Origin: JAQGMJ01 sp036271855
Lineage (GTDB): Bacteria > Pseudomonadota > Gammaproteobacteria > Burkholderiales > JAEUOS01
Assembly (NCBI GenBank): GCA_036271855.1
Contig: DATAZV010000269.1
Location: 1 to 5,714 of the forward strand
Length of the DNA stretch: 5,714 bases
Direction of reading: 5' to 3'
Part shown: one piece after another, positions 1 through 5,135 of the stretch
How the letters are laid out: every line of letters starts with the position of its first letter
How positions within the stretch are numbered: position 1 is the stretch's first letter
Program-made: the position numbers and the translations under genes
Notes under the pieces: generated by a model
The model's database searches: none
What the model saw: the letters and a program-made list of their open reading frames with translations, nothing else
What the model was told of the DNA's origin: nothing

Positions 1-1066
1 GACGTCCATCGGCTTCGCCGGCCGAAGCCGCTTGCTCAAGCACGCGCCGGATTTCAGCGGCCTGATCGACGGCTCCTATTTCACCAACCTGATGCTGTTC
101 GTCAAGGCAAAAGTGGGGTTCGAAAAATTCAGCACCACCATCCTGGTCTGCATCATCCTGTTTTCCAGCGCCTGCGCGCTCTACCGGGCTTTCAAACGCA
201 GCACGCCGCACCGCCTGCCGGCCCTGCCGACTTTCCTGTTTGTGATGATCCTCTTCGGCCTGACCTCGCCCAAGGGCGCCTTTACTCCGGTCACCACGCC
301 GTTCTGGATCGCCGGCCTGGCCCTCTTCGGGACGCTCGCGCTGTTCCGGCGCCTTGCGGCCGGCCGGCCGCAGCGGTCGCCGGCGGCGACCTCGGCTTAC
401 GCCATGGCCCTGTGCGGCCTGGCGATGCTGGCCTTTTACATCTTCCAGGTGGGGGTCGGGCGCCGCTGGGGCACCTCCACCGCACTGGCCTACTACTACG
501 TGATGTTCCCGCTGGCGGGGTGCTGGCAGGCAGGCGCCGGCATCATGGCGATCCGCGCCGCGTCCGCTGCGCCGGTGCGGCCGGACGGCGCATCGGCCAC
601 TTCGATAGACGGCACCACCCGGCTGCCGCGTACCGCCTTCTCTTACGCGGTAACCGCCGCCCTGGCCGTCGTATTCGCCTATTCGGTGCACATGTACTTT
701 CCGACCCAGGCCTATGTGCAGGGAGTGATGGCGCAAAAGGATTTCATGCGCGACATCGGCCTGGCCGCATGCAGCGAGGCTGGAAGGGCCGCGCCAGGCG
801 AGCGGCTGTTCATGCGCGCAAGGCTGCCTTTCAGCCGGTGCCCCGATTGCGAAGCCTTGCTGCAAGGCCACGAGGATTTCGTCAGCTCCATGTCGGAAGG
901 CAGCACGACCACGGGCGGCGGATTCCAGATGCTTGCCAATATTTCGGCAGGGCATCAATGTCCGGAAGTGGCCGGCAGACTCGCCTCCAATTTGACGCAG
1001 GCAAACAAGTCGACCGACGGCGACAGCGAGGAGTCGCGACGCTTTTACGAAAAGTATTTCAAGTAA
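1..1066 (+). CDS. Polytopic membrane protein with cysteine-containing C-terminal domain (5' partial)
   Basis: The reading frame is open to the left edge (first full codon at base 2), so this is the C-terminal part of a longer gene; the TTG at 32 is only the first possible start inside the window, and residue numbers here count from it. About six hydrophobic segments are visible, near residues 35-53, 66-80, 90-106, 121-141, 150-173 and 203-223. A soluble tail of about 120 residues follows the last segment. It holds four cysteines (C247, C270, C273, C310), two of them as CPDC, which would suit disulfides if the tail is periplasmic. I do not recognise the family. Several membrane segments followed by an extracytoplasmic tail resembles GT-C glycosyltransferases, and the convergent neighbour is a DprE2-like reductase, so a prenyl-phosphate-sugar-dependent glycosyltransferase is possible. 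That is inference; a transporter or other membrane protein is not excluded. It ends at TAA, 36 bp from the tail of the SDR gene. Confidence 0.8.
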   Translation, partial: TSIGFAGRSRLLKHAPDFSGLIDGSYFTNLMLFVKAKVGFEKFSTTILVCIILFSSACALYRAFKRSTPHRLPALPTFLFVMILFGLTSPKGAFTPVTTPFWIAGLALFGTLALFRRLAAGRPQRSPAATSAYAMALCGLAMLAFYIFQVGVGRRWGTSTALAYYYVMFPLAGCWQAGAGIMAIRAASAAPVRPDGASATSIDGTTRLPRTAFSYAVTAALAVVFAYSVHMYFPTQAYVQGVMAQKDFMRDIGLAACSEAGRAAPGERLFMRARLPFSRCPDCEALLQGHEDFVSSMSEGSTTTGGGFQMLANISAGHQCPEVAGRLASNLTQANKSTDGDSEESRRFYEKYFK

Positions 1067-1102
1067 CCATCCGGCGCCTGCCCGCGGCCACCCTGGTCCG
1101 CC

Positions 1103-1858
1103 TCAGATGTCCATGCGGTTGAAGACAAAACGCGGCAGGTGCTGGATCACCGTCATGATCAATCTCCATTTGCCCGGCACGTAGATCGTCGCCCGGCCCC
1201 GCGCAATACCCGCAACGATCCCTTGCGCGACCTCCTCGACGCTGGCCATGCGCACTCCTTTTTGTTTGAGGTGCGCGGTCATCGGCGTATCGGTCGGCCC
1301 CGGCTTGATCAGCACGATCTTGACGCCGCTGCGGGCCAGCCGATGCTGTAGGCCCTGGGCGTATCGCGTGACCATGCCTTTGGCGGCGCCGTACACATAG
1401 TTGGATTTGCGCCCCTGGTCCCCGGCGACGGAGCCGATGATCGCCAGGGTTCCCTGATTGGCCTTTTCCATGTGTCCGACGAAGGCCTCGGCAAACAGCA
1501 GGGGAGAGATGCCGTTGATCTTTAGCGCTTCAGCGCAGGCGGCCAGGTTTTGTTCGCACTGCCCCTGGTCAGGCAGGGAGCCATGCGCGATCAGAACGAT
1601 ATCGACCGGACCCCCGGCGAATATTTCATCCGCCAGCCGGCCAATCGCTGCCGGGTCCTCGAAATCGGTTTGCCGGACGTCGCACAGCGTTTGCGGATTG
1701 CGCACCAGAAGGTCCGCCGCCACCGCTTGCATCTTTTGCGCATCACGGCCGACCAGAGTCAGGCTGGTCGAAGTCTCCTTGACCCAGAGGCGGGCACAGT
1801 GCTCGGCGATTGACGATGTCGCCCCGATAACGACAATCCTGCGTTTGTTGCCGGACAT
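1103..1858 (-). CDS. DprE2-like short-chain dehydrogenase/reductase
   Basis: This 251-residue protein is a classical-length SDR. The nucleotide-binding glycine motif is GATSSIA (12-18), a variant of TGxxxGxG. The catalytic set is N115, S143, Y156 and K160 (YGAAK), followed by the PGPTDT turn (186-191). The C-terminus, with IYVPGKW, IMTVIQHLPR and VFNRMDI, aligns by eye with the end of mycobacterial DprE2 (VWAPAAF, MMVLRHIPR, IFRKLPI), and the NYVYGAAK region matches its NFVYGSTK. DprE2 reduces the 2-keto intermediate made by DprE1, giving decaprenylphosphoryl-D-arabinofuranose at the cytoplasmic membrane. The hydrophobic C-terminal stretch (about 231-246) fits a membrane-lipid substrate. No DprE1-like FAD oxidase is in the window, so the exact substrate is inferred. 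The ATG start is supported by a Shine-Dalgarno 8 nt upstream. SDR membership is near certain; DprE2-type function is probable. Confidence 0.93.
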   Translation of the reverse strand: MSGNKRRIVVIGATSSIAEHCARLWVKETSTSLTLVGRDAQKMQAVAADLLVRNPQTLCDVRQTDFEDPAAIGRLADEIFAGGPVDIVLIAHGSLPDQGQCEQNLAACAEALKINGISPLLFAEAFVGHMEKANQGTLAIIGSVAGDQGRKSNYVYGAAKGMVTRYAQGLQHRLARSGVKIVLIKPGPTDTPMTAHLKQKGVRMASVEEVAQGIVAGIARGRATIYVPGKWRLIMTVIQHLPRFVFNRMDI

Positions 1859-2069
1859 CCGTGGTGCCTTAGGTAATTTTTGAGGAAAATCGGCGTATTT
1901 TGCCCACAGCCATTTTGAGGCCTAATCGCAAACTGCGGGGAAGCAGACAGAAAATGTACCATCGAGGCAAGCAGCAGGCAGTGGCGGGGCAGGCGCGGAT
2001 AAGCTGCCTGGTTTGTGGCACCCACCTTGCATCCTCCCCGGGATTGATGCTGACCGATCATAGGCAAAC
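1859..2069. other. Divergent intergenic region between SDR and dctP-like gene
   Basis: This 211-bp gap must carry control signals for two divergent genes. Bases 1872-1970 are richer in A/T than the surroundings. ATTTTTGAGG (1876-1885) and CATTTTGAGG (1912-1921) form a short near-repeat. Neither strand shows a -35/-10 pair I would defend. No tRNA, terminator or small gene is apparent. Confidence 0.45.
1867..1871 (-). promoter_or_regulatory. Ribosome binding site of the DprE2-like SDR
   Basis: Read on the minus strand, TAAGG lies 8 nt before the ATG at 1858. This is a good Shine-Dalgarno match at near-ideal spacing and supports that start. Confidence 0.65.
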
Positions 2070-3080
2070 ATGAGCAAAATGAACATGCGGGCAGTCCTGA
2101 GGGTTTTGATCCTGGCGGCGATCACCGGATTGGCAAACACCGCCGGCCATGCCCAGGCGCAAACCACCTGGCGCCTGGCCAACGAATACCCGGCCACTTC
2201 CCTGCCGGGCGAGGCCGACATTTACTTCGCCCGCCTGGTGGCGCAAACGACCGCCGGCAAATTGCTGATCGAGCCGGTGGCGGACGCCAAATCCGGCATG
2301 AAGACGCGCGACCAGCTCGCCGCCGTGGCCAAGGGCGAATGGGCGATGGCCGACAGTTTCGCCGGCGCACTGAGCGAGGACGACCCGCTGTTCCTGCTCA
2401 GTTCCCTGCCCTTTCTGGCGCCCACCGCCGCTGATGCGCGGCGTTTATACGAGGCTGCGCGGCCGGCCTACGAAAAGCTGTATGCGGCGCGTGGGCAGAA
2501 GCTGCTGTACGTCTCGCCCTGGCCGCCTTCGGGCATCTGGTCGGCGGTGCCGGTGACTGATCCGGAAAGCCTGCGCCAACTGAAAATCCGCACCTACGAC
2601 AGCACCGGCACCGAAATTTTCAAACACGTCGGCGCCAGTGCGCAGACCATTTCGTTCGCCGACCTGCCGGCGCGCATGGAAGGCGGGCAGATCAACGCCG
2701 TGCTGTCTTCCGGCGACGGCGGCGCGGCGCGGCATCTGTGGGACAAGCTGAAGCATTTCAGCGAGATCGGCTATGCGATCCCCCTCAGCCTCACCGCCGT
2801 CAATCTCGAGGCCTACAACCGCCTGGATGCCGACACCCGCGCCGCAGTCGACGCCGCGGCCAAAGAGACCAGCGAACACCAATGGCAGGCGATGCGCGGC
2901 CGGGTGGAGCAGAACTATGCGCGCATGCGCGAACAGGGCATGCGGATCGCCAGCCCTGCCCCGGCCACGGTGACCGACATGCTGCGCGAGGCTGGCGTGG
3001 CGGCATTGGGAGACTGGCAAAAACGCGCCGGGGCACCCGGCCAGCAGATCCTCGAAGCCTATTGGCGGCGCCAGCGCTGA
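2070..3080 (+). CDS. TRAP-type transporter periplasmic substrate-binding protein (DctP family), orphan
   Basis: The 336-residue length is normal for DctP/TAXI-like solute receptors. It has a Sec signal peptide: basic start, hydrophobic core at about 9-23, and a probable cleavage after AQA near residue 30. The mature part begins with TWRLANEYP, the usual first strand of the family. Further family marks are a KLLIEP strand (64-69), the LPFL stretch (113-116), LKIRTYDS (171-178) with R174 in the place of the conserved carboxylate-binding arginine, and FADLPARMEGGQINAV (196-211), which matches the family's 'L..G.vdg' segment. It should bind a small organic acid in the periplasm and hand it to a DctQM permease. 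No DctQ or DctM gene flanks it: the SDR diverges upstream and slmA converges downstream, so the partner lies elsewhere or is lost. Start: ATG at 2070; ATGs at 2079 and 2085 are alternatives, and the upstream Shine-Dalgarno (TAGG) is weak. Confidence 0.92.
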   Translation: MSKMNMRAVLRVLILAAITGLANTAGHAQAQTTWRLANEYPATSLPGEADIYFARLVAQTTAGKLLIEPVADAKSGMKTRDQLAAVAKGEWAMADSFAGALSEDDPLFLLSSLPFLAPTAADARRLYEAARPAYEKLYAARGQKLLYVSPWPPSGIWSAVPVTDPESLRQLKIRTYDSTGTEIFKHVGASAQTISFADLPARMEGGQINAVLSSGDGGAARHLWDKLKHFSEIGYAIPLSLTAVNLEAYNRLDADTRAAVDAAAKETSEHQWQAMRGRVEQNYARMREQGMRIASPAPATVTDMLREAGVAALGDWQKRAGAPGQQILEAYWRRQR

Positions 3081-3113
3081 GGTCGAAGCCCGGCGCGCAG
3101 CCGCCCGGTTGGC

Positions 3114-3686
3114 TCAGGCCAGCAGCAGGGGCAGCTGTTTTTCCAGGCCGTCCACCGGGTTCTTCTTGAACCCGCTCTTGGCGAATTGATGCCAGCGGCC
3201 GACCATGTAGCACAGCATCAGGTTGGCTTCGGCGGCCACGTCGGCGGCTTCCGGCAGTTCGTTGGCCGTCTGCGCCACCCGCAGGCATTGCTTCAAGCTG
3301 GACTCGATCTTGTCCATCAGGGCGTTGATGCGCACCTGCAGGCGCTCGTTTTCGTTCACCAGGGCGTCGCCGATCAGCACCCGGGTCATGCCCGGGTTTT
3401 GCGCCGCGAAGCGCGCCAGCATGGTCAGGATGGCATGCGCCTGCTTCAGGCCGTGCGACTCGTCGGCGGTGATCTTGTTGATCAGCCCGAAAATGCTCGA
3501 CTCGATGAATTCAATCAGCCCCTCGAACATCTGCGCCTTGCTGGCGAAATGGCGGTACAGGGCGGCTTCGGAAACTTCCAGCCGGGCGGCCAGCGCCGCC
3601 GTCGTAATCTTTTCGCCCTTCGGGTTCTCCAGCATCTGGGCGATCAGTTGCAGGATCTGGGTCTTGCGGTCTCCGGTTCTGGGCAT
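3114..3686 (-). CDS. slmA: Nucleoid occlusion factor SlmA (TetR fold)
   Basis: This 190-residue protein matches E. coli SlmA along its length. The helix-turn-helix spans about residues 27-47 with recognition segment VSEAALYRHF (38-47), identical to the E. coli segment, followed by SKAQMFEGLIEFIE (49-62). NPGMTRVLIGDAL (97-109) matches the E. coli NPGLTRILTGHAL block, and RLQVRIN (115-121) corresponds to RLQGRIN. SlmA binds specific chromosomal sites and, when bound, contacts the FtsZ C-terminal tail to block Z-ring assembly over the nucleoid. The conserved recognition helix suggests it reads the same palindrome as in enterics. The ATG at 3686 has no evident Shine-Dalgarno; an in-frame leader ORF ending in TAG lies just upstream. 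Transcription diverges from yqgE, and the gene ends 33 bp from the tail of the TRAP receptor gene. Confidence 0.94.
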   Translation of the reverse strand: MPRTGDRKTQILQLIAQMLENPKGEKITTAALAARLEVSEAALYRHFASKAQMFEGLIEFIESSIFGLINKITADESHGLKQAHAILTMLARFAAQNPGMTRVLIGDALVNENERLQVRINALMDKIESSLKQCLRVAQTANELPEAADVAAEANLMLCYMVGRWHQFAKSGFKKNPVDGLEKQLPLLLA

Positions 3687-3704
3687 GGCGGCTTGGGCAG
3701 GCTT

Positions 3705-3758
3705 CTAGTGGTAATGGAAAAACGCCGGCAAGCCGGAGCCGGAGCGCATTACAACCAT
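3705..3758 (-). CDS. Putative leader ORF upstream of slmA (14 or 17 codons)
   Basis: On the minus strand a GGAGG (3761-3765) is followed by ATG at 3758 (2-nt gap, too close) and an in-frame ATG at 3749 (11-nt gap). The ORF reads MVVMRSGSGLPAFFHYH and stops at TAG (3705-3707). It is in the same frame as slmA, whose ATG lies 18 nt further on. It may be a leader peptide coupled to slmA, or a relic of a longer slmA N-terminus cut by the TAG. No homology is recognised and chance is possible. Confidence 0.3.
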   Translation of the reverse strand: MVVMRSGSGLPAFFHYH

Positions 3759-3790
3759 CCCCTCCGCCTTCTTTTTCATTCTTGCCTGCC

Positions 3791-3826
3791 CGATATAACG
3801 CAAAGTATGACGCGAAGCATGACGCC
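3791..3826 (+). repeat. Three degenerate 12-bp direct repeats
   Basis: The units are CGATATAACGCA, AAGTATGACGCG and AAGCATGACGCC. The shared core is AT-A/G-ACGC preceded by T or C. They are tandem without spacers and end just before the SlmA-box-like site. They could be operator repeats or a small tandem duplication. Confidence 0.5.
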
Positions 3827-3847
3827 AAGGTAAGCACTCACTATATT
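3819..3847 (+). promoter_or_regulatory. Candidate sigma-70-type promoter (distal, toward yqgE)
   Basis: A -35-like ATGACG (3819-3824, 4/6) is separated by exactly 17 bp from a -10-like TATATT (3842-3847, 5/6). It would give a yqgE transcript with a leader of about 100 nt. The SlmA-box-like site fills most of the spacer, so bound protein would block polymerase. Confidence 0.4.
3830..3841. promoter_or_regulatory. Candidate SlmA-binding site
   Basis: The sequence is GTAAGCACTCAC. The published enteric SlmA consensus is GTGAGTACTCAC; 10 of 12 positions agree on either strand. It lies in the control region of slmA itself, and the SlmA encoded here keeps the E. coli recognition helix. Confidence 0.45.
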
Positions 3848-3918
3848 GAAGCATTGATCGTTCGCGCCGTCAACCTTCCGCTGGCGATGGCGACGGACAC
3901 CGTCTGTCCGGAGGTGCA

Positions 3919-3947
3919 CTTACAGCCGACGCGGCTGGAGTTACAAT
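3919..3947 (+). promoter_or_regulatory. Candidate yqgE-proximal promoter
   Basis: A -35-like CTTACA (3919-3924, 4/6) and a -10-like TACAAT (3942-3947, 5/6) are 17 bp apart. The expected transcription start falls at about 3953-3955, at or just before the yqgE ATG. Confidence 0.5.
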
Positions 3948-3954
3948 CCCACAC

Positions 3955-4545
3955 ATGGCCTACTCCCAAGCGACCTTTCAGGCTGGTGCCCGGCCGGATT
4001 TCACCGGACATTTCCTGATCGCCATGCCGTCTTTGGGCGAATCGGTGTTCGGCAAGACCGTCACCTACGTGTGCGAGCATAATGACCAGGGTGCTTTGGG
4101 CGTGGTCATCAATCGCAGACTCGACCTTGAACTGTCCACCCTGTTCGAACAGGTCGACATCAGGCTGGACATCGACACCCTCAAGACTTCGCCGGTCTAC
4201 TTCGGGGGCCCGGTACAGACCGACCGCGGCTTCGTGCTGCATCGCCCCCTGGGCGAGTGGTCCTCGACACTGAAAGTCACCGACCAGATCGGGCTGACCA
4301 CATCGCGCGACATCCTGCAGGCAGTCAGCGAAGGCGGCGGCCCGGAGGACATGATCATGACGCTGGGCTACGCCGGTTGGTCCGCCGGGCAACTGGAAAC
4401 CGAGATCGCGCAGAACGCCTGGCTCACGGTGGAAGCCGATCCCTCGGTGATGTTCAACCTGCCGATCGAGGAGCGCCTGGAAGCGGCGATGCGCCTGATC
4501 GGCGCGAACTTCGCCAACTTGATGGATGTGGCGGGACACGCCTGA
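3955..4545 (+). CDS. yqgE: YqgE/AlgH family protein (UPF0301)
   Basis: This 196-residue protein has the standard family length. Hallmark segments appear in order: HFLIAMPSL (19-27), the CEHNDQGALGVVINR block (40-54), SPVYFGGPVQTDRGFVLH (79-96), ILQAVSEGGGPED (120-132) and LGYAGWSAGQLETEI (137-151), then N154/W156 (NAW) and FNLPIEERLEAA (167-178). The molecular role is not settled: the Pseudomonas member AlgH was named for an effect on alginate gene expression, and the family is very often encoded beside ruvX, as here. No signal peptide or membrane segment is visible, so it should be cytosolic. The only Shine-Dalgarno-like GGAG (3937-3940) is 14 nt from the ATG, which is long; the adjacent promoter suggests a leaderless or nearly leaderless message. 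Downstream lies a 151-bp gap with two hairpins before ruvX. Confidence 0.95.
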   Translation: MAYSQATFQAGARPDFTGHFLIAMPSLGESVFGKTVTYVCEHNDQGALGVVINRRLDLELSTLFEQVDIRLDIDTLKTSPVYFGGPVQTDRGFVLHRPLGEWSSTLKVTDQIGLTTSRDILQAVSEGGGPEDMIMTLGYAGWSAGQLETEIAQNAWLTVEADPSVMFNLPIEERLEAAMRLIGANFANLMDVAGHA

Positions 4546-4549
4546 CCAT

Positions 4550-4579
4550 CGCTCAAAAGTACAAACCTACTTTTGAGCG
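4550..4579. repeat. Perfect 12-bp inverted repeat after yqgE (possible terminator)
   Basis: The arms CGCTCAAAAGTA (4550-4561) and TACTTTTGAGCG (4568-4579) are exact complements around the 6-nt loop CAAACC. It begins 4 nt after the yqgE stop. What follows is GTCTAATTTG rather than a T-run, so it is not a textbook intrinsic terminator. It could be a weak terminator, an mRNA 3'-end stabiliser or a dispersed palindrome. Confidence 0.6.
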
Positions 4580-4589
4580 GTCTAATTTG

Positions 4590-4623
4590 TCCGGAATCAC
4601 CGGCAGAGCCGGATGATTCCGGA
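4590..4623. repeat. Second hairpin in the yqgE-ruvX gap
   Basis: The left arm (4590-4604, TCCGGAATCACCGGC) pairs with the right arm (4608-4623, GCCGGATGATTCCGGA) over loop AGA: 5 bp, one bulged base, then 10 bp. It contains the ATG at 4613, which argues against that ATG as the ruvX start. No T-run follows, so a regulatory or repeat role is as likely as termination. Confidence 0.55.
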
Positions 4624-4696
4624 ACTGAAAACCAAATTCCACGAAACGGCCCGGAATGACTTCTCCTGCCTTCGGCGAATTGACACGCTCACTGTG

Positions 4697-5113
4697 ATGG
4701 CGCATCAAACCCTTCTTGCCTTCGACTTCGGCCTGCAACGCACGGGGGTGGCGGTGGGCAACACGCTGAGCGGGGGCGCGCGGCCGCTGACGACCATCGT
4801 GGCGGAAGAAAACGACAAGCGCTTTGCCGCCATCGAGGCGCTGATCAGCGAGTGGAAGCCGGAACGCCTGCTGGTCGGGCTACCGCTGGCCACCGACGGG
4901 GCGGAGACCGAAATCAGCAAGCGGGCGCGGCGTTTCGGCAATCAGCTGCATGGACGTTTCGGTTTGCCGGTAGAATTCGCCGATGAGCGCTATTCCTCCG
5001 CCGTGGCGCAGGACGCGCTCAAGCCCGGACGGGCGGACAAGCAGAAAATCGACGCTGCCGCGGCAGCGCTGATCCTGCAAGCCTGGCTGGACGAGCAATC
5101 CTCACAACCATAA
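4697..5113 (+). CDS. ruvX: RuvX/YqgF pre-16S rRNA nuclease, Holliday junction resolvase-like
   Basis: The start chosen is ATG at 4697, giving 138 residues, the normal family length. An in-frame ATG at 4613 would add 28 residues unlike the family and lies inside a hairpin; GTG at 4694 is also possible. From M1 the RNase H-like core is seen: LAFDFGLQRTGVAVG (7-21) with catalytic D10, RLLVGLPLATDG (57-68), FADERYSSA (94-102) with D96/E97, and DKQKIDAAAAALILQAWLD (114-132) with D119. The E. coli homologue acts in 16S rRNA 5'-end maturation, and the fold is that of RuvC-like resolvases. The product is cytosolic. It precedes pyrR by 22 nt and probably shares its transcript. No Shine-Dalgarno is visible before 4697. 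Confidence 0.93.
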   Translation: MAHQTLLAFDFGLQRTGVAVGNTLSGGARPLTTIVAEENDKRFAAIEALISEWKPERLLVGLPLATDGAETEISKRARRFGNQLHGRFGLPVEFADERYSSAVAQDALKPGRADKQKIDAAAAALILQAWLDEQSSQP

Positions 5114-5132
5114 TTTTTATCGTCGATAAAAA
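5114..5132. repeat. AT-rich palindrome at the ruvX-pyrR junction
   Basis: TTTTTATCG and CGATAAAAA are perfect complements around a single T, starting directly after the ruvX TAA. It fills nearly the whole 22-nt gap and the region where a pyrR ribosome binding site should lie. As RNA it can form only a weak hairpin; as DNA it could be a dyad operator. Confidence 0.55.
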
Positions 5133-5135
5133 GCC

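Larger units (their letters stand above)
3687..3954. promoter_or_regulatory. slmA/yqgE divergent control region
   Basis: This 268-bp region separates two divergent genes. From left to right it holds the slmA leader ORF (3705-3758), a pyrimidine-rich tract on the plus strand (3755-3779), three degenerate 12-bp direct repeats (3791-3826), a SlmA-box-like site inside a promoter-like spacer (3819-3847), two overlapping short inverted repeats (3892-3910) and a second promoter-like pair next to yqgE (3919-3947). For slmA itself only a weak -10 (TATATC, 3797-3792 on the minus strand) is seen. Confidence 0.55.

Noticed and set aside
1067..1102. Possible terminator between the convergent membrane protein and SDR genes
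   Set aside because: There is no convincing stem-loop and no T-run in these 36 bp.
412..1122. 236-codon plus-strand ORF overlapping the membrane protein
   Set aside because: It is a frame-shifted shadow, with Arg/Gly/His-rich composition typical of the wrong frame in GC-rich DNA; the membrane protein frame has clear transmembrane segments.
1975..2010. CAGGCAG...CTGCCTG inverted repeat in the SDR-dctP gap
   Set aside because: It has only 7 bp of pairing over a 22-nt loop with several competing GC-rich pairings; not convincing as a structure.
2445..3020. 191-codon minus-strand ORF opposite the TRAP receptor gene
   Set aside because: It is an antisense shadow with no recognisable motif; the plus strand encodes a full DctP protein with signal peptide.
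3081..3113. Possible bidirectional terminator between the TRAP receptor gene and slmA
   Set aside because: The gap is GC-rich but has no clean stem with a T-run on either strand.
3186..3833. 215-codon plus-strand ORF antisense to slmA
   Set aside because: It has low-complexity Gln/His/Gly/Leu-rich composition; slmA on the other strand is well supported.
3782..4018. 78-codon ORF with a KYDA-KHDA peptide repeat upstream of yqgE
   Set aside because: The peptide repeat only reflects the 12-bp DNA repeats; it starts at TTG without Shine-Dalgarno and overlaps yqgE in another frame.
3841..4539. 232-codon minus-strand ORF antisense to yqgE
   Set aside because: It is antisense to a complete and conserved YqgE coding sequence and has no family motif.
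4680..4685. Perfect TTGACA just before ruvX
   Set aside because: No -10-like hexamer lies 16-18 bp downstream, where the sequence is already ruvX coding; probably chance.
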